From positions 1,240,001-1,304,000 of the forward strand of contig QGFZ01000001.1 of assembly GCA_003149065.1 (NCBI GenBank): a DNA stretch of 64,000 nucleotides, read 5' to 3'. The stretch comes from Ruminococcaceae bacterium R-25. Its GTDB lineage: Bacteria; Bacillota; Clostridia; Saccharofermentanales; Saccharofermentanaceae. The notes under the pieces were generated by a model. That model saw only the letters and a program-made list of their open reading frames with translations, did not search any database and was not told the origin of the DNA. Of the stretch, positions 41,865-50,259 are shown one piece after another; positions within the stretch are counted from its first letter, which is position 1, and each line of letters opens with the position of its first letter. The translations under genes and the position numbers were made by a program.

Positions 41865-42932
41865 TTATCTAAACTCAACCGTAAAACCGCCCCATCCAAG
41901 CGGATCAAAAACATCAGGTACTCTTTCTCCTGCAGAATCGTAGTGAAAACATAATGGTTCGAAGGTATAACTCTTAGCATTGGGATCAAGACCCTCCAAA
42001 TCCGTCATAAAAATTGTCACGCAGTTATCATCGGAATCAATACCATAAACCCATACAGTTGTACTATTTCCACTGCTATCGGTAATCCGGTACTTTACGA
42101 TATCTTTAATAGACTTCGATGAATCATTCAATTGATAGACGATACTTACTTTGAACATCGATGGTGCAACAGTTACGTTTATATCTGCAACTCCACCTTC
42201 GACAGAAAGCTTTTCCTTTCTCAGCTGACGCGCGTCATTTGGTTTCTCAAAATCAAAACGCAATTCCTGTTCTGCTATCGTCTCAACCTCGTTGTTTTCC
42301 TGAGTCGTAAGTAATTCAGGCACAATCTTGTATTGATTCAGTTTCAGATGGGTTACAAGAGTTACCTTCCCGGAACTGGTATCCGCATTTGAGAGATCAA
42401 CATAACAGATGTAGTGTCCGGTATACGTTTCAGTGTTTTCATCCCAGTCTCCGTCAGCTGACAATTGGCAATCTGTGCCATTCACATCAGCGTGGTCACT
42501 CCACACGACCCTCATATTACCAGCATCGATTACCTTCTGTGGGGCAGTTGCTGTAAAGTATAAAGTCGCACCATCATACCAGTATTCTTCAATTGTCCAA
42601 AGCGGACCGTAGTCTTCACCCTCAATTTGACTGATTTTTATCTCATTCTCCGAGGGAGAATCCAATCTCCCGTTTACTTCTTCCTCTGGCATAAACTTGG
42701 ACAGGAATCCAGCCAATCCGCCGTTTGCAGCCCACGCTACACCACCACCTATCAGTACAACTGTGACTATAGCTGCTGCCGCGACCGCTGGGTTCTTGAA
42801 AAAACTTCTTCGAATATTGCTGTTTTTGCTCATTCTGCTTTCCTCCTGAATTTGGGCAAAAGCGTTCTGAGCCTTTTCCTGAACTATATCAGGCACGTTC
42901 ATTTCTTTAACTGCACGACTAAAATCCTTCAT
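41865..42932 (-). CDS. DUF4179-type anti-sigma factor (2)
   Basis: 355 aa from the ATG at 42932 (GGAG seven bases upstream, four bases past the sigma stop). Cytoplasmic N-terminus of about 45 residues (MKDFSRAVKEMNVPDIVQEKAQNAF), a membrane helix at about 50-70 (AVAAAAIVTVVLIGGGVAWAA), then an outside domain with ATLYFTATAPQ and C-terminal strands. It pairs with the sigma gene just upstream. The outside domain is unlike anti-sigma 1 except in general layout, so a different signal is likely. Confidence 0.82.
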   Translation of the reverse strand: MKDFSRAVKEMNVPDIVQEKAQNAFAQIQEESRMSKNSNIRRSFFKNPAVAAAAIVTVVLIGGGVAWAANGGLAGFLSKFMPEEEVNGRLDSPSENEIKISQIEGEDYGPLWTIEEYWYDGATLYFTATAPQKVIDAGNMRVVWSDHADVNGTDCQLSADGDWDENTETYTGHYICYVDLSNADTSSGKVTLVTHLKLNQYKIVPELLTTQENNEVETIAEQELRFDFEKPNDARQLRKEKLSVEGGVADINVTVAPSMFKVSIVYQLNDSSKSIKDIVKYRITDSSGNSTTVWVYGIDSDDNCVTIFMTDLEGLDPNAKSYTFEPLCFHYDSAGERVPDVFDPLGWGGFTVEFR

Positions 42933-42936
42933 ATGA

Positions 42937-43452
42937 TTACTCCATACCATTGTCAAAATATCTGGCCAACTGCGCCCTGCCTCTTGAAAGCCTCGTTTGT
43001 ATGGTGCTTACAGGGACATTGAGTATAGCTGCAATTTCTTTAGTGCTATACCCGTCACCATAAAACATCATGATCGGCACCCTGTATTTTTCATCCAGCT
43101 GCTCTATGGCTTCCTTTATTTCCAAATTGCTTTCATCTTCATGAAAGGCAAGTTCTTCATGCTCACTGATATCTACAGTGTCTATTCTCTTCTTTCTGAT
43201 ATCGTGGCATCTGTTGATCAGGATTCTTGTCATCCATGTTTTAAAAAGCTTGTTGTCACGAAGGGAACTCAGCCGTTCCCAACATGCAAGGATAGTTTCC
43301 TGTATCGCATCAGCTGCATCCGCATCATTCATCAGTATTGCAACCGCTGTTCGATACATGTCCTTCATATAAAGGTTCATTAGTTCAGTAAAGGCTTCAG
43401 GATCCCGCCTTTTTGCCTTTTGTACCAATTTGAAGTTCTCTGTGTTACTCAT
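42937..43452 (-). CDS. ECF RNA polymerase sigma factor (2)
   Basis: 171 aa, ATG after TAGGAGTAGAAG. Region 2: FTELMNLYMKDMYRTAVAILMNDADAADAIQETILACWERL. Region 4: IEQLDEKYRVPIMMFYGDGYSTKEIAAILNVPVSTIQTRLSRGRAQLARYF. Anti-sigma 2 follows after four bases. The upstream minus strand holds CGTCTAATATAATG near 43530, a -10-like element for either the vegetative or an ECF holoenzyme. Confidence 0.93.
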   Translation of the reverse strand: MSNTENFKLVQKAKRRDPEAFTELMNLYMKDMYRTAVAILMNDADAADAIQETILACWERLSSLRDNKLFKTWMTRILINRCHDIRKKRIDTVDISEHEELAFHEDESNLEIKEAIEQLDEKYRVPIMMFYGDGYSTKEIAAILNVPVSTIQTRLSRGRAQLARYFDNGME

Positions 43453-43681
43453 TAAACTTCTACTCCTATGCGCGCATTGCTGTAAAGCATCGTCAGAGCG
43501 TCCTCCGCTTTTGCTCTACATTATATTAGACGGAAATTTATCCCCATAAATCCCATTTGAAATACAAATTTTACAAGAAACGCTTATAAAAAATTAATGT
43601 TGTTATAATCTCAATCAAAAGGAGTCAGAAATCCACAGTAAATAAAGACAATTACTGAACAAAATACTTTCCGCTTCGCCC

Positions 43682-46057
43682 TTATCCTCGCTCATCCAGC
43701 ACCTTCTGTACTCTGTCTTGAGCAATTTTAATTACATCAACCAGCTCTTTTTGTCCTAAGAAGTAGGCCGGCATCTCTTCGATAAGTATGAGGTTAATCT
43801 CTGAATCAACCGAATTCATTCTTGAACAGTTCAATATTACTTTCTCCAGATCATTTACGGTTTCTTCTGAATACTTCTTTCTTGTACCGTTTGACCCTGC
43901 ATTATAGTAATCAACTGCAGTTTTTGCAGCCTGTTTTAAAGCTTCCCTGTTGACTGTAATTCCGTCACACATAGCATAGTTCGTTTGAACATCATCAGAC
44001 AGGAGCATCTTAACAAATTCAGCACAGGCAGCAATATTCTTTGCCTGTGCGGAAACAGCAACAGAACGTCTGGGAGAGAATAAAGGACCTCTGCCATCTG
44101 AAGAAGGAATGCCTAGAACAGCTGTGGCGCCGCTAAGAGTTGCTGTATCGGAGAAATAAGAGCTTATACTAGGGCAGGAATTGTAAATTGCACACCGGCC
44201 TTCCTGTTCCGCGATAGTACTGTCATTAACAACTTCGCCAAAAGCTCTGCTGTTTTGCGGAGCATTGTCTTTCACATACCTGGCAAGCTCTTTAAACTCA
44301 GGAGTCGTAAAATCGACTTTGCCGCCTTTAATAAACAAATCTCTTTCAGCACTGAACAACCTGGCGAAATACACCGCCTGTCCGTCGCCTATTACATCTT
44401 TGCCGTTCAATGCACCTCTGAGGAATACTTCATATTCGGCAGTCGTAAAACCGACGCCGGAACTTCCGGCATACTTCGGATTCGTATGTATTCCATCAAC
44501 AGTAATTGTGACCGGCACCTGATAAAGCGCTCCGTCGTACTTCGCACCTTCGATTACGTTGGTAAAATACTTATTTGAATCGAGTGTACCGATATATGGT
44601 GTCAGATCCGCCAGAAAATTCGGATTGTTCAGAAGTCCAAACGAACTTGTATTCATTAAGATATCCGGACCTTTACCGTTTATGAGATCGACAGCAAGAG
44701 CTTCACTCTTTTTCGAATTGACCGTAAGGTTATACACTTCGTATTCATCTGCATTTCCGGCACTCTGCTCGGTGCTGGAATACTTACTCAGATTATAGCG
44801 GTCCGTAACTTCAATAAAATATTCACTGTTAGTATCATTGAACTTCAATACAGCATCAGCTGTTGTGTAATCCAGTTCCCCGTCGGCAGAATACAGTTCA
44901 AGAACAGTTTTTCCTGCATGGGGATTCTGAGCAGCTCTGGAAAACTCATATATCATAAATTCCGGTTTAACGTTTGATATAAAACTTCCCGGCTGATACT
45001 TCTGTCCGCAAAGAAGGAACGAATCTCCCGTACATTCTGCCACATAGAAAAAGTTAAGTAATTGTCTGTTTATATTGCACCAACTGTAATCGAAAACCAT
45101 CTCAACGGCTTTCTTATCCAAATTTATCCTGGATATACCAAGCGGAGAGGCATAATAAGTCTTGCCATCTGTTCCGCTCAATAATGAACCATAAATATAT
45201 GTATCAAGCCATTTGTATTCTTCGTGGTCAGCGGGTGCTGCCGTACCCTGCTCAAGATCAAAAGTATAGTAGATAATACCCTTGTCCGTTTCTGCGCATA
45301 TCAATGCTGCAGTTTCAGTAACCGGCAAAACAGCATTAACTGAAAAGATCTGTGTTCCATTACCATTAACTTCAGTTTCCTTTGTATTGCCATCAGGAGA
45401 GATAACTCTGACAGTGAAGCTTTCAAGCCAGGAATTCCAGTCCCTGATTATCTCAGTTCTGTACTTACCAACGGTATATGTACGGTCGACAGAATCTTTA
45501 ACTTCACCATCAATCCTGCGGGTGTCCAAAACACTTCCGGATAACGGATCAATATCGGTTTCTATGTTTGTTGTTTTGTTGGCAGAAGCATCGTATTTAA
45601 GGGACGTAACAGTAATCCTGCCTGAAGCATAGTTAATAACATCAATGATTCCCTCAACAGAAATATCATTCTTAACATTGATGTGTTTAACTGTTTCACC
45701 TTTGGCTCTGTCAAAAACAGAAACTATCGGAGTCGTAGAATTCTCATATTCCTGCAGATCACTGTCAGTGACAGTATTATCATCACCAAGCAACTTGTAG
45801 TAAACAGTTGTGACAACAACAATATACTTATCGTCCACGCCGGCAAATTTAGTATCTGTATATTCAGCGTCAACGTTCTCTTCTATGCCCAGATCAATAT
45901 TGATCCTCTTGCTTTCAAACCAAGGAAAATCAGAAGAAACTTTCTCACCTGTCTGAACAGCAGATGTCTCTGAAGGATCTGTCTTCTTATCGCAGGAAGC
46001 TATGCTCAAAAGCAAAGATACTGCTGCAATGATACTTACTGTCTTTTTTATGCTCAC
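43682..46057 (-). CDS. Solute-binding-protein-like lipoprotein, paralogue 2
   Basis: 791 aa, GTG start six bases past the stop of the M56 fusion gene, so in one operon. Signal peptide with lipobox SIASC; the mature start contains SSDFPWFESK. A beta-rich domain runs to about 370, then a binding-protein-like domain: NPHAGKTVLELY, FNDTNSEYFIEVTDRYN, GKGPDILMNTSSFG, LADLTPYI, YFTNVIEGAKYDGALYQVPVTITVDGI, GIPSSDGRGPLFSPRRSVAVSA and LLSDDVQ. It ends EEMPAYFLGQKELVDVIKIAQDRVQKVLDERG-like, nearly identical to the fusions. No transporter is linked. Probably a free, lipid-anchored partner or decoy of the upstream sensor. Confidence 0.87.
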   Translation of the reverse strand: MSIKKTVSIIAAVSLLLSIASCDKKTDPSETSAVQTGEKVSSDFPWFESKRINIDLGIEENVDAEYTDTKFAGVDDKYIVVVTTVYYKLLGDDNTVTDSDLQEYENSTTPIVSVFDRAKGETVKHINVKNDISVEGIIDVINYASGRITVTSLKYDASANKTTNIETDIDPLSGSVLDTRRIDGEVKDSVDRTYTVGKYRTEIIRDWNSWLESFTVRVISPDGNTKETEVNGNGTQIFSVNAVLPVTETAALICAETDKGIIYYTFDLEQGTAAPADHEEYKWLDTYIYGSLLSGTDGKTYYASPLGISRINLDKKAVEMVFDYSWCNINRQLLNFFYVAECTGDSFLLCGQKYQPGSFISNVKPEFMIYEFSRAAQNPHAGKTVLELYSADGELDYTTADAVLKFNDTNSEYFIEVTDRYNLSKYSSTEQSAGNADEYEVYNLTVNSKKSEALAVDLINGKGPDILMNTSSFGLLNNPNFLADLTPYIGTLDSNKYFTNVIEGAKYDGALYQVPVTITVDGIHTNPKYAGSSGVGFTTAEYEVFLRGALNGKDVIGDGQAVYFARLFSAERDLFIKGGKVDFTTPEFKELARYVKDNAPQNSRAFGEVVNDSTIAEQEGRCAIYNSCPSISSYFSDTATLSGATAVLGIPSSDGRGPLFSPRRSVAVSAQAKNIAACAEFVKMLLSDDVQTNYAMCDGITVNREALKQAAKTAVDYYNAGSNGTRKKYSEETVNDLEKVILNCSRMNSVDSEINLILIEEMPAYFLGQKELVDVIKIAQDRVQKVLDERG

Positions 46058-46063
46058 AAAGAA

Positions 46064-49000
46064 TTATCCACGCTCATCAATTACTTTCTGGATCCTATTC
46101 TGAGCAATCTTGATAACCGCATCAAGGTCTTTCTGTCCTAAGAAGTAGGCCGGCATCTCTTCAATAAGAATCATACTTATTGAAGAATTATCCGATCTCA
46201 TTCTCGAACAGCTCAGAATGGTCTGTTCTACTTTATTTATATCACTATTGTTTAACTCAACATAATAAGTCGAACCTTTTCTTACAAAAGTGTTGAAGTA
46301 ATTTACAGCGGCCTCACCGGCATTTCTTGATGCATTGCGGTTAAGAACAAAGTTGTCGTTCATGGCAAGATAAGTCTGTACTTCTTCGGAGAGCAGCATC
46401 TTTACGAATTCTCCGCAGGCATCTGCATCAACAGTTTCTTTGGAAATTGCAACTGAACAGTTAGATGAGTATCTTGGACCTCTTCCATCAACAGAAGGGA
46501 TACCGAGAACAGTGGGGTTCTTGACCGGGCCGTTTCTGTCTGCATAATCAACAAAATAATCTCTGTATCCCTGAATCTCAGAATCATATTCGGCGTAATT
46601 CAGAGCTTCCGTTAAACCACTGGAAAACTCTCCATAAGGAACTCCATCTTTGGGAACGTTGTTCTTCACATAATCAGCTAACGCAGCAAATTCCGGACCT
46701 GTCAGATCGGCCTTTCCGTTTACGATGAACTTGTCATCCATAGCATTAAACAGTTTGGAAAACAGCATTGCCTGTCCGAAATACATGATATTCTCGCCAT
46801 TCAGATCACCGTCAACCAACGCCTTATATTCATCCAGCGTAAACCCTACACCGGTTTTCCCGGCATACTTTTCATCTGTCCTTATTCCTTCGATCACAAA
46901 GCCTACAGGCAACTGGTAGATGACGCCATCGCGTTTTGAACCTTCAATGATGTTCGTATAGTACTTATCAGGATCAAGATCTTTTACATACGGCGTCAGA
47001 TCCATCAGATAATCAGGATTGTTAAGCTGGCCGTAATTACTTGTGTTTATCAGGATATCAGGACCTTTGCCACTGATGATATCCTTCGCCAGAGCGCTGC
47101 TCATATTCAGTTCTGAATTGAGCATTATTATTCCAGTATCATCTATATTTTTTACCTGAGACTCTGAATAATTACTGGTCTGGTTATAGCGATCAACTAC
47201 TTCTATGAAGTAGTTTTTGTTTGTATCATTATATCTGGCTATAGCTTCTCCAATATAATTCGTTACATAGGGGGCATACAATTCCAGAACAGTTTTACCG
47301 GCATTAGGATTCTTTTTTGCCTTTGTAAATTCTACGATCTGGCATGTCTTCTTTATACTCTCGTACTCTGAATCACCTGTTGTCTGTCCGAACATGATAA
47401 TGGTGTCTCTGGTACATTCAATAAACTTAAGATCTGCAACTTTTCCTCTATTAATTCCGCACCAGTTGAATGTAAAGACATCTTCCACTTTCTTAGCGCT
47501 TACATTTACCCTGGCAAGGCCACTTAAAGTTCTGCAGTATACCTCTCCATTTGTTCCGGTAAATGCTTCCGTCAGTTCATTGGGATCAAACCAGCTGTAA
47601 TTCTTCTCATCCCCTGTTATTAATTTATTAGTAGTAAGATCCAGCTCGTAATATCTGTTTCCCTTATCCGAGGTTGCAGGGATTAAAACAGTAGTATTGT
47701 TTAATGCCAGAACAACTGAAGAATAAATCCTGTTGCCGGGTTCATTCAATTCAACGAGAGAAGATTTTCCGTCAGGCGAAGTAATAACAACGTTGGTGTG
47801 ATAAAGACCGCCTTCATCGTATGCTATTGCAGTTTCGATCCTGTAATTGCCGATTTTAAAGAAACGCGAATCCCAGCCTGCGTCTTCATTTGCTAAAGGA
47901 CGGGAATCCAGCAGATTACCTGTTGCAGGATCATAGTCGCGCTCATTGGAATTAGTTTTTACAGTTATCTTGCCTTCCATATAGAAGGAAGCTTCAGGGT
48001 TAATGTATTCTCCTGAGTTCTTATCAAGATCGCGCTTAACATTAACAGTATTTACAGTTTGCTTTGTGTTCCTGTCGATTACTTTGACAGTTAAGAACTC
48101 CTCAAAAGTCGGCAAATCCGCATTTTCTTCCACATAAGAACCTTCTGCGCACAAAACATAGTATTTCTCATCTGCGCCCCAGAAAAAAAAATTCGGATAA
48201 TAGATATCTCTGTCCTCTTTCAGACCCAGATCGATATCATAAGTTTCAGAGGTAAACCATGGAGTATCCTTTGAAATCTTGCCCGCATTATCAGTTGAAT
48301 TTGCAAACGAACAACTCGTAAACAGCAAAAGAGCAGCCATGCTCAAAGCAAGTGCTTTTCGGCTCTTATTTGCAGGTTTCTTTATGTTGCTGATCCTTTT
48401 CTTCATCACCTTATATCCCCCTCTCATACCTGTAGAAACAGTAAACCCAAATGAAATTCCCGTCTTTCTCTGAAGCATCGAAAACAGAGTCTTTGCATAT
48501 TCCTTAGCAGATCCTGAACCGCATGTTTTCAGGACTTCTTCATCGCAAGCCAATTCGCAGTCCTGTCCTGACAGGAAAAATGCTGCCCAGATCACAGGGT
48601 TATACCAGTTAAGAAGCAGAACAAGATACCGGACAAGGATCCATATATGATCGCCATGCTTATAATGGCATGCCTCATGACAGATAATGTAATCACTGAT
48701 TTCTTCCAAATCTTTATCCACATAGATCTTGTTGAATAACAGGTACGGCGTTCCCTGGTGCTTTATCCGATAGATCTTAAGCTTTCCGGAAGGGTCTTTG
48801 CCGACATATTCTCTTTTGTGTCTGCAATAGGTTATAAAGCCTGCGTTATATACCAGCAATGCTAATACCAGGAGTGCTGATACGGAGTATGCAATATAAC
48901 CCAATAATTTCTCGGTCTTTATCGTGTTTTTAGTTCTGGATTCCGTTTTCGAATCATTATAATTTGCAGGCAAAGACTGTTTCTCCGGTTTTGCAGCAAC

Positions 49001-49309
49001 ATTATCCAGCTCATTGGTTTCTGCCTGTTTGCTTTGTTCATAAGGATTCACCTTGTTGTTATCAGCAACAACAGCAGGCATTTTAGGTGCCGCTGCTTCA
49101 TATGTGATCTCAGTCTTTTTTACAAACAAAGACTTTAATTCATAAGCTGCCGGAACATCGATCCTTATGAAAGGCATAAGGATCATATAAAGAGGAATAA
49201 TAAGCCAGAATGCATACTGTTGCTTCTTAAGCACCTTTCCGTTCGTCAATGCACGGATGATAATTATGACGGCAGCTATAAACGTGATTCCTATTACATA
49301 ACGAAGCAT
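46064..49309 (-). CDS. BlaR1-type M56 peptidase fused to solute-binding-like sensor (1)
   Basis: 1081 aa. Residues 1-330 are BlaR1-like: helices at about 3-20, 32-49 and 135-158, then a cytoplasmic zinc protease loop with HEACH at 211-215 and the third metal ligand in ACDEEV (about 257), and a helix at about 318-333 ending LLFTSCS, a lipobox-like end. The rest (about 340-1081) is not a penicillin-binding domain but is homologous to the lipoprotein family in this window: DTPWFTSE, NPNAGKTVLELYAPY, GKGPDILINTSNYG, LMDLTPYV, YYTNIIEGSKRDGVIYQLP and EEMPAYFLGQKDLD. BlaI-type repressor gene ends one base before. Expected action: the outside domain binds a ligand, the protease cleaves the repressor. 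Confidence 0.9.
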   Translation of the reverse strand: MLRYVIGITFIAAVIIIIRALTNGKVLKKQQYAFWLIIPLYMILMPFIRIDVPAAYELKSLFVKKTEITYEAAAPKMPAVVADNNKVNPYEQSKQAETNELDNVAAKPEKQSLPANYNDSKTESRTKNTIKTEKLLGYIAYSVSALLVLALLVYNAGFITYCRHKREYVGKDPSGKLKIYRIKHQGTPYLLFNKIYVDKDLEEISDYIICHEACHYKHGDHIWILVRYLVLLLNWYNPVIWAAFFLSGQDCELACDEEVLKTCGSGSAKEYAKTLFSMLQRKTGISFGFTVSTGMRGGYKVMKKRISNIKKPANKSRKALALSMAALLLFTSCSFANSTDNAGKISKDTPWFTSETYDIDLGLKEDRDIYYPNFFFWGADEKYYVLCAEGSYVEENADLPTFEEFLTVKVIDRNTKQTVNTVNVKRDLDKNSGEYINPEASFYMEGKITVKTNSNERDYDPATGNLLDSRPLANEDAGWDSRFFKIGNYRIETAIAYDEGGLYHTNVVITSPDGKSSLVELNEPGNRIYSSVVLALNNTTVLIPATSDKGNRYYELDLTTNKLITGDEKNYSWFDPNELTEAFTGTNGEVYCRTLSGLARVNVSAKKVEDVFTFNWCGINRGKVADLKFIECTRDTIIMFGQTTGDSEYESIKKTCQIVEFTKAKKNPNAGKTVLELYAPYVTNYIGEAIARYNDTNKNYFIEVVDRYNQTSNYSESQVKNIDDTGIIMLNSELNMSSALAKDIISGKGPDILINTSNYGQLNNPDYLMDLTPYVKDLDPDKYYTNIIEGSKRDGVIYQLPVGFVIEGIRTDEKYAGKTGVGFTLDEYKALVDGDLNGENIMYFGQAMLFSKLFNAMDDKFIVNGKADLTGPEFAALADYVKNNVPKDGVPYGEFSSGLTEALNYAEYDSEIQGYRDYFVDYADRNGPVKNPTVLGIPSVDGRGPRYSSNCSVAISKETVDADACGEFVKMLLSEEVQTYLAMNDNFVLNRNASRNAGEAAVNYFNTFVRKGSTYYVELNNSDINKVEQTILSCSRMRSDNSSISMILIEEMPAYFLGQKDLDAVIKIAQNRIQKVIDERG

Positions 49310-49310
49310 A

Positions 49311-49667
49311 TCAGATATCCTCTATCATCTTCCTGATCTCTTCCAACTGTTCCGGTGTAAGCTTTTCTGAACCAATCAGATTAGAAATAAGAAGTCCCGC
49401 ATTCCCGTTATAGACTTTATCAAGGAGCGATTCGACTTCCTCATTCTCAGCTTCAGATTTCTCGATAGCAGGAGAAAAGATCTTGGTGCGACCTTCCTGG
49501 ACAAAAGAGACAGCGCCCTTCTCGAGCATGCGCTTAAGCAAGGTAATAACTGTAAATCTTGTCCATCCGGTGCTCTCGCTCAATTCATCCGTGATCTCTG
49601 CAATGGTCATGGATTTGTTTTCCCAAAGGCAATTAGCTATTTTCCATTCCGAGTCTGTTAAGCGCAT
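49311..49667 (-). CDS. BlaI/MecI-type repressor (1)
   Basis: 118 aa from the ATG at 49667, eight bases after AGGAG; a longer in-frame extension covers the promoter and is rejected. The winged helix is clear: MRLTDSEWKIANCLWENKSMTIAEITDELSESTGWTRFTVITLLKRMLEKGAVSFVQEGRTKIFSPAI, then a helical dimer segment with the acidic run SEAENEEVES, and SGLISN-like tail. In bla/mec systems the receptor protease inactivates such repressors. The gene is one base upstream of its partner M56 fusion, and its promoter carries a large inverted repeat. Confidence 0.92.
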   Translation of the reverse strand: MRLTDSEWKIANCLWENKSMTIAEITDELSESTGWTRFTVITLLKRMLEKGAVSFVQEGRTKIFSPAIEKSEAENEEVESLLDKVYNGNAGLLISNLIGSEKLTPEQLEEIRKMIEDI

Positions 49668-49689
49668 AAATACTACTCCTGTGAATTTG

Positions 49690-49737
49690 TTGACAAATGT
49701 CCACTTCGAATATAACTCGTTAGTGGACAACTGTCAA
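49690..49737 (-). promoter_or_regulatory. BlaI(1) promoter with 48-base inverted-repeat operator
   Basis: Minus strand TTGACA (49737-49732), 17 bases, TATATT (49714-49709). The promoter lies inside an inverted repeat with arms of 16 bases at each end (TTGACA..TGTCCACT), 14 of 16 matching, with AGTGGACA as the inner half-site. Repressor bound to both arms would cover the -35 and the start. Confidence 0.75.
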
Positions 49738-49842
49738 CATACTGAATAAACTTCTTAAAAAGAGAGAGAGTTGAGGGTCGTATTTCTTCTGCTACATCCC
49801 TCTCAATATATGTATCAATATAAGCCAGCCTCAGATTATCTT

Positions 49843-49911
49843 ATTCCGAAGTTTACTATTATCGAATTCCGAAGTCAGTAGTTATTAAATTCCGAAGTTT
49901 GATTACTTCTC
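49843..49911. repeat. Three 23-base direct repeats (iterons)
   Basis: ATTCCGAAGT starts at 49843, 49866 and 49889, exact 23-base steps. The 13 bases after each core are A/T-rich and less conserved. Confidence 0.75.
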
Positions 49912-49912
49912 A

Positions 49913-49997
49913 GAAGCGTTTCAAGAACAGCTAAAACAATGAAAGAACAGAGTTTCCGGGCTTCGCATTCAGTTTTTAAGACACTCTTCGGCCACTT
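49913..49997. repeat. Flank repeat, copy A
   Basis: About 85 bases align to 58025-58110 at about 80% by eye with one gap, sharing AGAAC, TTTCCGGG, CTTAAG/TTTAAG and CACTCTTC-GCCACTT. The other copy abuts a duplicated tRNA-Arg 3' half. Confidence 0.6.
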
Positions 49998-50136
49998 GAT
50001 AATTACTTTTAATCATTCATGCACCTGAAAAATATGGTATTACTGCATTTCAGCAAAATAGAGGATAATCAGCCGGTAAAATAGAGGCAGATTGCTGTCT
50101 ACGAAGAAAACGGTAATAAATCGAGTTAATAATAAA

Positions 50137-50179
50137 CAAGGCCCCGAAGTGTGGGGACACTCCTTTCGTTGGGACCTTG
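50137..50179 (-). terminator. Intrinsic terminator of module 2 operon
   Basis: Minus strand CAAGGTCCC ... GGGGCCTTG with inner pairing, then TTTATTATT. It lies 81 bases past the stop at 50260. Confidence 0.65.
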
Positions 50180-50259
50180 CGTTCTTATGTTCGAAGGACT
50201 TATTCAATCCTTCTATAGTCGGATTCAGTCATCCGTACTATACTGCTTATATTTCAAAA

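Larger units (their letters stand above)
49738..50136. other. Intergenic region with iterons and island-flank copy
   Basis: About 400 bases without a gene I can support. It holds three 23-base iterons and a copy of the flank also found next to the tRNA fragment at 58 kb; both are listed separately. The rest is AT-rich. Confidence 0.6.

Noticed and set aside
49843-49911. CRISPR array
   Set aside because: Only three repeats of a ten-base core with 13-base gaps and no cas genes; repeat and spacer sizes do not fit.
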